From contig JAQFVV010000055.1 of NCBI GenBank assembly GCA_028023455.1, positions 5,236,030-5,300,029 on the forward strand: a DNA stretch of 64,000 nt, written 5' to 3'. This document shows, in pieces, positions 11,031 to 22,125 of the stretch. Every line of letters starts with the position of its first letter. Within the stretch, counting starts at the first letter, position 1. The translations under genes were made by a program, and so were the position numbers. This DNA is from Epiperipatus broadwayi (taxonomy: Eukaryota; Onychophora; Udeonychophora; Euonychophora; Peripatidae). The notes below the pieces were generated by a model, which saw nothing but the letters and a program-made list of their open reading frames with translations, did not search any database and was not told the DNA's origin.

Positions 11031-11580
11031 GTAAGATTTATTTATATGTCTGTTAAATTTAAGATTTAAACATTTATATTCTATCTCCTAAATATTGAAT
11101 GCAAAATACAAGATTATTAGTTTTACGAGGTTCCTCCCCCCCCCCCTTTCCCGGTCCCAATATTTCTTTCCAGAATTTTTTTTTTTTGACTAATGCAGAC
11201 AAACTTAACAAATTTTTTTTTTTTAATTAATAAAGCTTAGTAAATGTTATCTCCTATCCCCAATTAAATTCTTTTTTTTAAACAGAAAATCGGTACGTTT
11301 TCCGTTATTGCTTATATATTTAAGAAATGTATTTTGCTTTATGTGAATTATTTTATTTTAGCCTGTAATTTTCAACTGCTTTAAACAAGTTTTCATCATT
11401 TGTTCAGTATCTACAGATAACAAATTACTACACTTTGATTTATAAGCCTTAAACTGTCTGTACTCACAACTCTGATGCAAACTATTTTATGCAAATATAT
11501 TAATGATTATTATTAATAATTTAAAAACTAAAGATTATCCCTAACCCAAATAGAGATTTTATAAACAGAAGAGGATAGTT
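11031..11580. other. presumed syntaxin intron
   Basis: Intron start with donor GTAAGA. It contains a pure C run at about 11136-11146 and poly-T tracts. No repeat family was recognised before the ribozyme remnant at 11588. Confidence 0.5.
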
Positions 11581-11587
11581 TAAGAGA

Positions 11588-11670
11588 CAGTAATCTGGGC
11601 CAATTGATGAATGCTGATTCTGCACGGAATTCATCTGAAGGATCACTTGTCCTTTTCACATGTTTCAGGA
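11588..11670 (+). ncRNA. degenerate hammerhead-ribozyme repeat copy
   Basis: CTGGGCCAA is followed by TTGATGA (core C3 changed to U), an ATGCTGATTCTGCAC stem II relic, and GGAA instead of GAAA, then TTCATC. It aligns along its length with the intact minus-strand copy at 49230-49286. Core changes should make it inactive. Confidence 0.6.
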
Positions 11671-11742
11671 ATGTGTGATGGAATAGAAATTTAAATGTAC
11701 CTAAATATATATATATGAAATTATATTTAATTATATCAAAAA

Positions 11743-12003
11743 TTGCATAATATGATACGTAGGTCTCGCTCATTGAAAAGTGAAGGGGTGTTTCAAAATG
11801 CAATCACAGTGAGAGATGTTGGTCTGACTTCTGTGTTGATGAATAGATGGGATATGACGTATCGCTCATTGAAAGACGCACTGATAAGAACAAAAAACTT
11901 GAAAATAGGTCTGTGTGCTTACATTATATTAAAGGCGATTACTAATGCTATTGGAAGAAACATTGAAAATGTTAATTATAACCTTAATGTAATTTGGTGC
12001 TGA
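11743..12003 (+). other. orphan 86-codon ORF, unrecognised
   Basis: The frame encodes a basic product with SRSLKSEGVFQ and a second related block MTYRSLKDALIRT, so it has a short internal repeat (CGCTCATTGAAA occurs twice). I recognise no domain. It abuts a repeat (11990-12110) also found at 45235-45350, so it may be part of a mobile element. There is no evidence that it is translated. Confidence 0.2.
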
Positions 12004-12115
12004 GTACTCTTATCAAAGGAGCTGCATACACATTAAAGTTGTATTTAATGTTATCAATGTTTTCCCACATACGAAATAGTATTAGTATTGGTTTTAATTT
12101 GATGCCTTTCAATTA
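11990..12115 (+). repeat. dispersed repeat family F, copy 1
   Basis: The stretch GTAATTTGGTGCTGAGTACT, then AAGTTGTATTTAATG, TTTTCCCACATA and GTATTGGTTTTAATTT, aligns with 45235-45350 (TTTGGTGTTGAGCACCC, AAGGTTGTATTTAATAAAC, GTTTTCCCCAAATA). Class unknown. Confidence 0.6.
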
Positions 12116-12118
12116 TTA

Positions 12119-12317
12119 TTCATAACATTTAACTTTCTTAAACACTTTAACAATACTATTTTTTTATATCAAAACTTTATTCTTACAGTTTCGACTGTCC
12201 CGCACTCATCATCAGAGCTCTTTACAATCCTATTTTTAAAAATCAACTACTGTAAGAATAAAGTTTTTATATAAAAAATAATATTGTTAAAGTGTTTAAG
12301 AAAGTTGTAAATGGTAT
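12119..12317. repeat. foldback element, family E-like
   Basis: The left arm 12119-12190 and right arm 12248-12317 are reverse complements over about 70 bases (ACTTTATTCTTACAGT against ACTGTAAGAATAAAGT). Read on the minus strand, the loop holds CTGATGATGAGTGCGGGACA followed by GTCGAAACTGT. This is a CTGATGA-stem-GAAAC arrangement reminiscent of a hammerhead core, but no stem III or cleavage site is evident. Confidence 0.75.
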
Positions 12318-12527
12318 GATATGTAAAAGTAGAAATCGATACATAGAAAAAGGAAGAAGAAAATTAGTTTGACTTTTTTGCATTAATATTCATGTGTATT
12401 TTATATAAATTATAAATATGGTGGATAAATATATACATTGTCACATTATCCCAATGCACTGCCTTAATAATAAAAGTGGTTGCATTGTATTATCTTACCT
12501 ATTTTTATTTATTTTTTATTAAAAACG

Positions 12528-12658
12528 TATTTACAGTTCTAGATCACATGACCCAATTCTCTTAAGCTTCTAAGATATAATCAACGAGGATTGCCAATTC
12601 CTCAACAAACAAAGCTTGTTGAGGAATTGGTAATCCTCATTGATTATATTTACAGTTC
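12528..12658. repeat. 107-bp insertion with a 34-bp hairpin and 12-bp direct repeats
   Basis: TATTTACAGTTC occurs at 12528-12539 and 12647-12658, consistent with a target-site duplication. The insert ends in a hairpin: arms 12575-12608 and 12616-12649 pair with about two mismatches around a 7-base loop (ACAAAGC). The right arm overlaps the second direct repeat by three bases. No known family is recognised. Confidence 0.7.
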
Positions 12659-13014
12659 ATTTATAACTTTTACTGCAAAAGTTCAATATAGTGTATTTTA
12701 TTAGAAATTTGTTTTTTTCTTAATAAATTGAATATAATAAGGTAAGTGTTGTTGCATTTTTAACAGTAAATAAACCGATCCTATGTTCCTGTTTTAAATA
12801 TGTATCATAATACAAAAAAGCCGTATGCAAATAGGATTAGTTTTATAAGAGAGTGTTATGTAAAATAAATTTTTGTTGTTTATCATTTAAATATTTCTAA
12901 AAAATAAAATCTTATAAATTAATAATTATTATTTGCTCAGCTTTTTTTTAAAAAAAAAATCATGACATAATTTTTCTTTCGTTAAAAACTTTGATTATAT
13001 CGATGTGTTTAGCG

Positions 13015-13145
13015 CGGTTTGATGTATTGGTGGAATGGTAGACTTTAGAACTGAATGCCTACGAATTATGCCAGTTTAGTCATTTCTGGCACTCAAACTT
13101 TTTATGAACTCCTGAACAATGAAGCCATTTCATTATTATGTGGAA
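13015..13145 (+). repeat. tRNA-derived SINE (family B)
   Basis: A box-like GGTGGAATGGTAGA is followed by a B-box-like relic, then the family tail TTTCTGGCACTCAAACTTT and TTATGAACTCCTGAAC. The tail is shared with copies at 29030, 30964, 50414 and 63690. No clear TSD. Confidence 0.6.
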
Positions 13146-13714
13146 CCCAAATATTAAGAGAGTTATTCCAAAAATTTAATCTGTATTTGCTAGATGCTCT
13201 AATGATTGCTTTAGCATTTCCTTGAAGCAAAAAAGAAATCTCGGAGACATTCAACTTTTACACAGATTTGCTTTCAAATATATCTTTCCATATGTTTTAA
13301 TATTATTCCAATTCACACAACTCGTTAAATCTAATTCTCTATTGTTTAGATTACCTCAGGTTTTCCCTTATACTTAATATAATTAATATTTATATCGGGG
13401 GTTTTATGAATATTTTGATTTTATTCAGTTCAGCAAAGATCGAAGTCTAAAATATAATTTGTAATCCCATTCTCTATACATCAATTGTTTCTTTTTTCCC
13501 AATTTTTCTCTTTAGTTAAATGTCTAACTATCATTTATTCTCTTTTTTTTTCATATCTCTTTATCATCGTGTCATTTATTTGTAATTGATATATTTTTAT
13601 TTTAACATGCATTTTTTTATAATTGAATTTTCTTTTTTATTTATTAATTACAAAATACTGTATAGAAAATAAAATAATTCTACACAAGAATAAATTTGTG
13701 CAAGGAATTATTTA

Positions 13715-14187
13715 TATAATGGCTTTCAAATTCCAAAATTAATTGGGAAAAAAAGAATATATATATACACATTACTCATGCGCAAAACATACAGTGAGTA
13801 AATTTATAAAAGTTAATAAAATAATAATAATAAAACAATAACAATAAATGAAAATAATTACATGCAATATGGTAACCAAAATTGCAAATATATTTCTTCT
13901 TTTTAAATATAGGAAATAGCTATCAAATTCCAAAAATTCAATATACCTTAATCATGTTTAAAACATATGTTGAATTATTGTACAAAGATTAATACAATAA
14001 TATTAAAAATAGTTACATGCGATACGATAAACAAAATTGCAAACTATATATATAGGAAATGGCTATCAAATTCCAAGAATAAATATACATTAATCATGTG
14101 CAAAACATATGTGTAATAAATTCACAAAAATTGATAAAATAATAACAATAGTTACATGCGATACAATAATTAAAGCTGCAAATATTT
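13715..14187 (-). repeat. tandem repeats forming the 3' UTR of a LINE
   Basis: Three diverged copies begin AATGGCTTTCAAATTCC (13718), AATAGCTATCAAATTCC (13915) and AATGGCTATCAAATTCC (about 14058). Each includes AATCATGT.CAAAACATAT and AGTTACATGCGATAC-like blocks. Copy spacings are about 197 and 143 bases. They directly follow, on the minus strand, the coding end of the LINE at 14188-16740. Confidence 0.7.
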
Positions 14188-16740
14188 TTAAAATAAAAAT
14201 GAAATATAAACCACATTTAGTGAATAGACAGCAATAGAAGAATTAAACAATCTAGCACCATTGTAGCTGAATTGTCTACGACTACTCTCCAAAGTGAAGT
14301 CTGATAATAACAATTGAAATTTTTTGAGTAAAAAGACATTAACAATGAAAACTTTGTGACATAAAAAAGTAATGATGATGATGATGATGATATATTTCAA
14401 CAATTGTGATATTTATCAAACTTAACAACAGTCCAGTATATAAGAATTGTTATAAATATTCTGCATAGAAATCAATCGGAACCTATCACAAATAATACAC
14501 ACCATATAATTTTACAAGGTACATAATGGGAATAGTGTGCAAACAGTAGGACCACCCTACATAAGGATATTATAAAACCAATCTAAGTCGGAATTTCATT
14601 AGGTAATAAATATTTAATTTGGTATAACTGAGAACATAGATAAGCTGTATGACATAATAAGAATCAACAAACATAATATTACCACAAATATATATATATA
14701 CTATTGGCATGGACCTTGCTTTTACTACAAACGGAGATATTAAGTCAATATGAAAGGTATTTGTAAGAAATAGAATATCTCTCATTGTATTATGATTGAT
14801 TGATAGAGTTTAGCATAAGCTAGTTACTAATTGTTCAGGATCATATGAAACAACATCACAAGACAGAGCAATATCATTAGCAAAACTATAAATTTCTGAA
14901 TCTAAAGACAAAGCAAAAGTATCATTCATATAAATCAAAATTATATATAAGTCATTGCGGACTCTATAATTAATAAACTTAAATCACTAATAATGCCGTG
15001 AATTTTGATTGGCTATTTTTTGTCTTTTAGGTAACTTTTTAATAGCAAAATGAACTCAAAAACTATATTATTATAAATGATCTAGAAGAATTGTGTGATG
15101 AATAGAATCAAATACTCTAGATAAATTCAAATGCACAACAGCAATCTTAAGACCATTATGTTACGAAGATGCTAAATTATGTATATGATTACAAAGAGCA
15201 TCCAAAATCCTTTTTCCAGCAACAAAATCAAACTGGTGTACAGAAACTACTTTATGCATATTCAAGAACAAAATTATCTTGTCTTTGACCATCATCTTAA
15301 GTAACTTAGCAATATAACAAAGACAAAATGAACCTATAATTATGAATAATAATGGATCACTTAGTGTAATAATACCAACTTTTAAACACTCAGGAAAAAT
15401 ATGTGCAGTTAAAGAAAGATTAAAAAGGAAATTAGAACAGGTATAAAAACAAACATTGCCCTTTAGAATTAATTAAATCTAAGCAAGAAGAGTTAACATT
15501 TTTTAAATAATCAATTAAGTGTGATAACTGAGTCAAAAATATCTGAATAAAAGAAAGAATTAGAAATAGACTTAAAAGCCAAGGCTCTGCTTGTGGCGCA
15601 TGTATAAAGAAATTATAAAAAGATCAGCAACATATTTTTCAGCGCCATATTCTTCTAATATGTCATAATTATTTTTAATGAAATTAATTTGATTGTAGGA
15701 TTTTTTAAATCAAAAAATTAATTGTTTTCTATTTCAGAAAAGTATTCTTACTACAAAGAAATTCTGTATAATAACATAGGAATATTTTATAAGCTTTCTC
15801 AAATTAATTATTTTAATTAACTGATCCATTATCTTTGGAGAATGCTTTTTCTTATTATTAGACAATTTAATATGACCAGTCACAGTTTATTAATTAAAGA
15901 AATACAAATATTCTAAAATTGTAGAAAAGCCATGTTTACATTATTCAAGTTAAAAACACAATTGCAGTTCCGGTTGGATAATAAATTACTTATTTTAACA
16001 TATGATAGTTTATTAACATAAGAATAGGTACTTGGATTATTATAAACGGTGGATATGTTAAAAATAATTACAGAATGATGTGTAATGACTAATTCAGATA
16101 AGCCAAATTCATAATTAAAATGCTGATCAAGTTCAATGAATATATAAAGCAATTAAAGATTTAAAAGATGGCATTACTCACATAAATAAAATTTACCTGA
16201 TTAAAACTGTAGTTATATAATAAATCCAAATATCTCCAAGTAGAGTTATGTTTTTTAATTACTAAATCAATATTCATATCACTAATTATTATGATAGAGG
16301 ATGAAAGTAAATGAGATAATAGTGTATCACAATTTACCAATAAAAGATAGAACTACTATACTACTTATATATTACAATTAGAGTATATCTGTATAAGGAC
16401 AATTAAGTGTAACTGATTTAGATTTGGCAGTAGTAAGCATTGGAATGTAATAAATAAAATTTAAACCAATTACGATGTAAATAATCTCCTGAATACGAAT
16501 ACAAATGCTGTGCAAGAACACTCTTATAATGTCCCTTATATGCAAATATTGTTTCTCCTTAGAGATTCAAGCGCAGACCGAACAATAACATCATAAAATC
16601 CTAATGATAGACCACATAAATATAGTGAAGCAAATACAGATGAAAATTTTTAAAATCTGCTCTGCGATCACAAAGCAAATTAGTTCATCTTCTTGGAAAT
16701 AAATTTCAGAAAGACCATAATTCTGCTTCATTTTTAATTA
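14188..16740 (-). pseudogene. CR1/Jockey-like LINE, nearly full ORF2 but decayed
   Basis: A non-LTR retrotransposon read on the minus strand, with domains in the right order. The endonuclease region is near 16190-16330: IIIISDMNIDLVI, then STWRYLDLLYNYSFNQ, resembling the GDFN..LLN..L.Q block. A SELVITHH-like segment lies in the ORF at 15913-16152. The reverse transcriptase N-terminal part is at about 15080-15480: NLSLTAHIFPECLKVGIIT, FLNMHKVVSVHQFDFVAGK and VHLNLSRVFDSIHH, matching the FxDLSKAFDxIxH motif. The C-terminus at 14188-14403 has SSRRQFSYNGARLFNSS, typical of the KRSF.Y.G..LWN end of Jockey/CR1 proteins. The second catalytic block (YADD) is not clear. Frameshifts and stops are many. 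It ends in tandem 3' UTR repeats. Confidence 0.75.
14373..14391 (+). repeat. (ATG)n microsatellite
   Basis: Perfect short run of GAT/ATG repeats inside the LINE remnant. Confidence 0.9.
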
Positions 16741-17040
16741 GGGCATGAAAACGAATTAGTATCATTTCTAACGTAGACCAAACTATTTTGAATAAATACT
16801 ATCCATACTTTTTTGAGTAGCCAATGGAATCCATAGATTAGTAATATTTGATATTCCCAATTTGTGTGTTGTTTTTGGCATAAACTACTTAATTTTCCTT
16901 GGGAAAGTTGAATTCATTGAACCGTATAATTTTGGGATAGAAGTTATTTTAAATACTGTAATAAAACTTGGCAAAGAAGGCATTTACTAGGAGAAAGAAA
17001 ATATTTTGTGGATCTTTGGAGAGAGAATTAAAGTAAAGAT

Positions 17041-17510
17041 TAATTAAATATTATGTATCGAGTATCCTATTGCATGTTATGAAACGTGGACAGTGAATAA
17101 AAAAATTAGGAACAGATTGGAAGTCTTCGAGATGTGGCCATGGAAAAGGATGGAAACTAATTAATTGAATGAATAAAATGACAAATAAAGAAGTTTTGAA
17201 AAGAATAAATGAAAAAAGAAAATATGTTGAGGAAATTAAAGATAGAAAAAGAAACTGGGTTGGACATATATTAAGAAGAAAGAAAAGTTTAATGAAAGAT
17301 GAATTGGAGAGAATGAGAATGGAAACAAGAAGAAAGGATGGAAAAGACTGACCTTTCTGGATGATAAGAGATAAAAAGGAATATATGGAATTGAAGAGCT
17401 GGACAATGAAGAGAACAAAGTGGAGAAATGAATGAATTTGTAATGCGACTGTTCTTTGGACTTGCCCATAGGATAGAATACTATTCATTGATTTGATTAA
17501 ATAAAACTTG
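17041..17510 (+). pseudogene. LINE C-terminal region and 3' end
   Basis: Translated blocks CYETWTVNKKIRNRLEVFEM, then MTNKEVLKRINEKRKYVEEI and KRNWVGHILRRKK, then a Lys/Arg/Met-rich tail, form the typical segment after the reverse transcriptase in many invertebrate LINEs (ESWTM..R..AFEMW..R.., NEEVL.RI.EKR, R..W.GH.LR). It ends with CTTGCCCATAGGATAGAATA and a TTGATT repeat. The 145-codon minus ORF over the same region is only the shadow of this plus-strand coding sequence. Confidence 0.8.
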
Positions 17511-18244
17511 TAAACATATTGGATTCCATACTAATAACATGCCAATGTATGATTGATCACTATTTACTCAGGTAATATTTAGATGGCCACAGGCTGTTAT
17601 ATAACTGCTTTATGTGGATCATTCTCATTAAGCTGTAATCATATCATTCTTCCACATTTATACCAGAAAAGTTCAAATTGAAATTAATTTACATCAGTTA
17701 TTTAATTTTAAGATATTGTTTAAATATTGGTTTATTTCTTTTACAAAATATGAATTTTTAGAGTTTTCAAGGCACTTTTAATTTTCATTGGGATTTTCTG
17801 ATATTGATTTAATAGTTTTGTTTTTATTTATTTATTGAAAAAGAAGAATTCATTGATTATTAAGCCACTGTTTGATGTTGTTATGTGTTAAGTAAGTCTC
17901 AAAAAAAATAATATTTTTTTGCATTTTTCTCAATGCTGGATACTTTCAACTATCTATGGGTCTTCTTCAGAGCTGTTTCTTTTTTTTTTATTGTACTTGA
18001 CAATCAAAATTTTTAGGTAATTTAATGAAAAAGATTGTGAAAAATGCAAAGAACAAGATTTTTTTTATGTTTTAAAAAAAGATTAATTTAATATAAGCAA
18101 TGAAAATATTATTGTATATGAAAGAAGCAAGACATGTATTGCAAAAATAGTAAAATGTCCTTATCCCTACCTGGATCTAAGAGTAGTTAAATTATCATGT
18201 AATGTGATCAAAGTAGAATAAATTTGCTTCAGATATTCACACAT
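17511..18244. other. AT-rich DNA without recognisable gene
   Basis: No coding match. CTTCTTCAGAGCTGTTTC at about 17963 may be a relic of the family E loop sequence. Confidence 0.4.
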
Positions 18245-18600
18245 ATATACAATTCTCAATATTCTAGTATATAAATAAAGAAATAACATGTATAAGTAGT
18301 TTGCTCAAGATGGCAATCGTGCTATATGCTAACTAGAGCCGTTATTTATTTATATATTGAAAATTATAGTTAATTCCGATGGTATCCTCTTGCTTCACGC
18401 ATTCACACATGTAGACAACTTTCAATATTCTAAATTTGGAATTTACAACTCTCAATATTCTAGTATATAAATAAAAAAAATAACATGCATAAGTAGCTTG
18501 CTCAAGATGACAGTCATACTATTTACTAACTAGAGTTATTATTTATTTATATAGTGGTATATTGAAAATTATAAAGTTAATTCCAATATATTGTTTTATT
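18245..18600 (+). repeat. tandem duplication, 196-bp period
   Basis: Two diverged copies share CTCAATATTCTAGTATATAA (18255 and 18451), TAAGTAG.TTGCTCAAGATG and AACTAGAG..(G)TTATTTATTTA. No coding content. Confidence 0.75.
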
Positions 18601-19357
18601 GTATATACTTATTGTTTTTTAAAAAAGTGCGTCACTGTAATTTTATTAATGCTTCTATAATAAATGTTTCATGTTTGTACTTGTTAATTTTTTAAAAAAT
18701 GCACTTCGTATTAAAAATTTAGATCAAAAATTGGAAAAGTTTTTATTTCTAATTATTTTTATAGTGGATTTTATCATTTGACTAGAGCGGAATAACATTG
18801 CCGTATTAAATATGCCAAAGCAAAGCATCATGGGAGTCTTTTGGCTTAGCACTAAAATTTGCAAGCAGTAATTTTTCACTTTATATCACTCGACTCTAGT
18901 GCAGCCTAAGTAAGCGAGAGTAATCAATTATTAGGATACGGTTGCCAGAACCATCTGGTGCCCATTGATTACTCATTTTATGAAATATCAATGTAATTTT
19001 TTTTTAATTCAAATTTGAGTAAAATATAAAAGAAATAGAAGTTTTAAATTTAAAATTTGCATTAATAGTAGTAACATTAAAAAGAAAATACGATTACAAA
19101 AATAACATATTTATTTATTTATTATTATTTTTTTTTTTTTTGCAAATTGGAAGCCTCACTTAAAACAACATTGGAAGATCTAATAAAAATGCTGCTTGTA
19201 AGACAGCTGTACTAACCACTCGGCCACCAACTTTGCTATTGAATTTACAATTTCCATATCTATGATTTTGGTTATCTTTGATTCAACAAAATATTAAATA
19301 GAAAAATTAGAAATTAATAGAAATTTTAATATTTTGTATTTTATCATTTCAGTTTGA
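18601..19357. other. AT-rich DNA without recognisable gene
   Basis: No coding match. A small AT-poor island at about 18780-18960 has no recognised motif. Confidence 0.4.
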
Positions 19358-19496
19358 ATTGCATTTATAGTCCCCCCCCCCCATATGTCATAGCATCGAC
19401 CGGGAGGCGAACCCACAACCGTCTGCAACCAACTACTTGCTTTCGAGGCGGCTGCGATGACCTCTCGGCTAACAACGCTTGACATTGCGTTTATAG
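19358..19496 (-). repeat. tRNA-derived SINE (family A) with TSD
   Basis: Minus-strand reading of 19371-19483 shows GTTAGCCGAGAGGTCATCGC (A-box region), CGAAAGCAAGTAG and a B-box-like GTGGGTTCGCCTCCCGG, then GATGCTATGACATATG and a G-run tail. Flanks attgcatttatag (19358-19370) and attgcgtttatag (19484-19496) are a 13-bp duplication with one mismatch. Confidence 0.85.
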
Positions 19497-19699
19497 CTTA
19501 TACACATTCTTATATTTATGTGTTATAAATGTTTTCATCGTGTATATACAATTTATACAGACATACATACCTATATGTGGGCTAAAAGAAATATGGTTTA
19601 TAATTATCGTTGAATTTTGCATCAGCACTGATTTTTGGAATCACGTATTCCTGATTGAAAAAAGACTGCTATATGTGTGAAAATTGATTGAATATTTGA

Positions 19700-20020
19700 G
19701 TTTTCAAATTAAGTTGTGTGCAATTATTACATGGATAAGAGAACAAACAAATGTTACTAACATCATTGAAAGAATTAAAAGACTGAAGTGGGGTTGGGCT
19801 TGACATATTGCAAGAGGTGATAATAGATGGGCATTTGAAATCTTAAACTGGATTCCAAGTGATTGTAAAAGTAGGAAGAGACCACATGTGAGATGGATGG
19901 ATGAAATAAAGAAGTGTGTTGGCATGATTTAGAGAAGAGAGGCTGGAGATTGGAAAAGATGGATTAAATTTGGAGAGATCTTTATTCTGCAGTGGATCGA
20001 TAATGTTTGAAAATGATGGG
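19700..20020 (+). pseudogene. RTE-like LINE 3' end fragment
   Basis: Plus-strand blocks include NVTNIIERIKRLKWGW-like sequence, GHIARGDNRWAFEILNW-like sequence and PSDCK. The 3' UTR ends at GATCTTTATTCTGCAGTGGA. One stop interrupts the AGHIA motif. Same family as 3125-3530 but in the opposite orientation. Confidence 0.8.
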
Positions 20021-21035
20021 GGTGATGATGAATTAATACAATTAGGAAATAGCAAAATTGCATTTAAGAATGTTTTATGGTGACCACTATTGTTTTAAGG
20101 TAATAAATATAATTATGGTTATTTTTTGGTGTTTATAAATATTCACTGTTTTTATTTTGTATATAGTTTAATTTATGTGACTTGTGACTATTTAAATTGA
20201 GCTTTTTTAAAAATTAATATTGCTCTTTTTGTCATTTTTAAATGTGTCTTAAAATTTGCATGTGTTGTCTAGAAAAATATACCCTCACAGAATAATGTTT
20301 AAAAACAACAGCAATAATAATAATGATGTCAAACTCTAATAGCATCCGCTTTTCAGAAGGAAAGAGAGAAGACAGAACATATATAAACTTATTTAGAGCC
20401 TAGAAGTTGGAAAAATGTTTTTAAAGTCTTTTGGAAATCGACTTAAGAAATTGCATTGATTTTTTTTTTTTTGTTCTCATTATATATGTATTCTTGTTCT
20501 TTATTTTATTTTTAGAAAGTTATTTCATTTTTGTATTGTATATTAATTACTGAATGGAAAAAAAAAATCCATATCTTTATTTTAAGCATGAATCATTTTA
20601 TTTCTGCTTGCAATAAAATTAGAGCTTATTTTAAGTCCCATCCCTCAACCTATTTTTGCAATTGCATTTGTTTCCCAAAATTCAATCTTATAAAATTAAT
20701 CAATATTAAAGTTATTATGTGTTTACTTAAAATTTAACTTAGAAATCGATAAGAATCAGTCACTCAAATGGAGTTTACACATTTTGCACATTTTAAAGAT
20801 TACTTGCTATCAATTTTCAATACATATAAATATCATTACCAGCCTAAATATAGTATTGATTATTTCAGATTAGAACATTAATATATATCAGGGTATAAAG
20901 TCTATAAACATGTCCATTATTAAAGAAGTGTTAAGTGATTTTTTTCATCTAAAATCTTAATTTCAATTTATCATAGAATTGTATTTGTAATATAAATATT
21001 TGAAAACCAGGCACTCTTCCCAAACCTGGAGCTTA
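20021..21035. other. AT-rich DNA without recognisable gene
   Basis: Contains a 68-codon ORF at 20531-20737 with no recognisable motif. Nothing else seen. Confidence 0.45.
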
Positions 21036-21039
21036 ATTG

Positions 21040-21266
21040 TAAATATAGGGGATTTGAACTCAGACTTTCAAGAACCCACCGACAATCCTCCACACTATCT
21101 CATACAACTGATATACATGACCACACACATGTAGAAAAGATAATATGAAATACGTATATTGGTGATTATTTATCTTTTCTACATGTGTGTGGTCATGTAT
21201 ATCAGTTGTATGAGATAATGTGGATTGTCAGTGGATGCTTGAAAGTCTGAGTTCAAATCCCCCTTT
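21040..21266. repeat. foldback of two inverted tails of the hammerhead repeat
   Basis: The left arm 21049-21135 and right arm 21178-21264 are nearly perfect reverse complements (CATACAACTGATATACATGA against TCATGTATATCAGTTGTATG). Each arm ends in the tRNA B-box-like GAGTTCAAATCCCCC. Around the fold is TATGAAATACGTATATTGGT, the 3' half of the hammerhead (GAAA, palindromic stem III, stem I). CTGATGA is absent. This looks like two units joined tail-out with loss of the ribozyme 5' half. Confidence 0.75.
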
Positions 21267-21811
21267 TGTATTTGTAATATGTAGATTATTTTTATTTAAC
21301 AAAAAAAAACACCTAGGGATTATTATTTAATTCGCAGACTGGTTATATTAAGGTAATATATATTAACACACTTCTTTAAGCACACAAAACAATGCAATAA
21401 AATATTTTATTTAATTTTCCAAATTAGCTGAGCAGGGAGATAAGCTGGAGGAAAACTTCTATAGCTAAAACTGTCAGTCAGAATAACTCGCAACAGCTAC
21501 AACTGGTATGGGAGACCAGTTTAAATTTTTCAATTTTATATAATTTTTTAAATTGAACAGGTATATATTTCAGTACCCACCTAGGTATGTGGCCTATTTT
21601 GCAAAAATCATATTTGTTTAAATTTTATACCTCTCCCCCCTTTTTCAAATTTAATGGTATCTTATACCAGTTGTAGTCTAAACAGAAGTAAATTTTCTTG
21701 ATGCTTTGCAAGTTATCAATATTTTTTTTCTACTTTTTAAAATAAATATTATAATACTTAATATAACTAATGCTTACAATAATAAAATTTTTATTTTATT
21801 TTATTACAACT

Positions 21812-22125
21812 GATTATATAGGGTATATGAGCACAGACTTTCACACAAACCACCACTCTCCACACTATCTCATAACACTGATACACTTGAACACAAATAT
21901 GTCAAAAAGATATACGTATTTCATGCTAAACCAGCAATCATCAGTTGGTCCAGTCCTCATACGTTAATGTACAGGCTTCAATCTACTCCACACTCCAACT
22001 GTTATTGGTGATTATTTATCTTTTCAACATATTTGTGTTCAAATGTATCAATTTTATGAGATAGGGTGGAAAGTGGTGGGTTGTGTGAAAGTCTGTGCTC
22101 ATATACCCTATATATTACATTTATA
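21812..22125. repeat. hammerhead-repeat foldback, inverted arms
   Basis: The left arm (minus-oriented, from 21812) contains ATAGGGTATATGAGCACAGA. The right arm (to 22125) contains the reverse complement, CTGTGCTCATATACCCTAT. Between them lie a minus-strand hammerhead (21905-21957) and the start of a plus-strand unit at its predicted cleavage site (22004/22005). The right arm continues directly into a full unit (22005-22465). Confidence 0.7.
21905..21957 (-). ncRNA. hammerhead ribozyme copy, core intact, stem I deleted
   Basis: On the minus strand: GGACCAA, CTGATGA (21938-21944), TTGCTGGTTTAGCA forming a 4-bp stem II, T, GAAA, then palindromic TACGTA. The downstream strand of stem I (TTGGTGATTATTT in other copies) is deleted and replaced by TCTTTTTGAC, so self-cleavage is doubtful. 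Confidence 0.65.

Noticed and set aside
11131-11160. C-rich run as a regulatory site near the syntaxin exon
   Set aside because: A plain homopolymer in an intron with no further signal.
12185-12245. Hammerhead ribozyme in the foldback loop
   Set aside because: Stem II has a mismatch and no stem III or cleavage site could be drawn.
17051-17488. 145-codon minus-strand ORF, the longest in the window
   Set aside because: It is the complement of a purine-rich LINE C-terminus on the plus strand. Its Ser/Phe/Leu-rich product has no domain.
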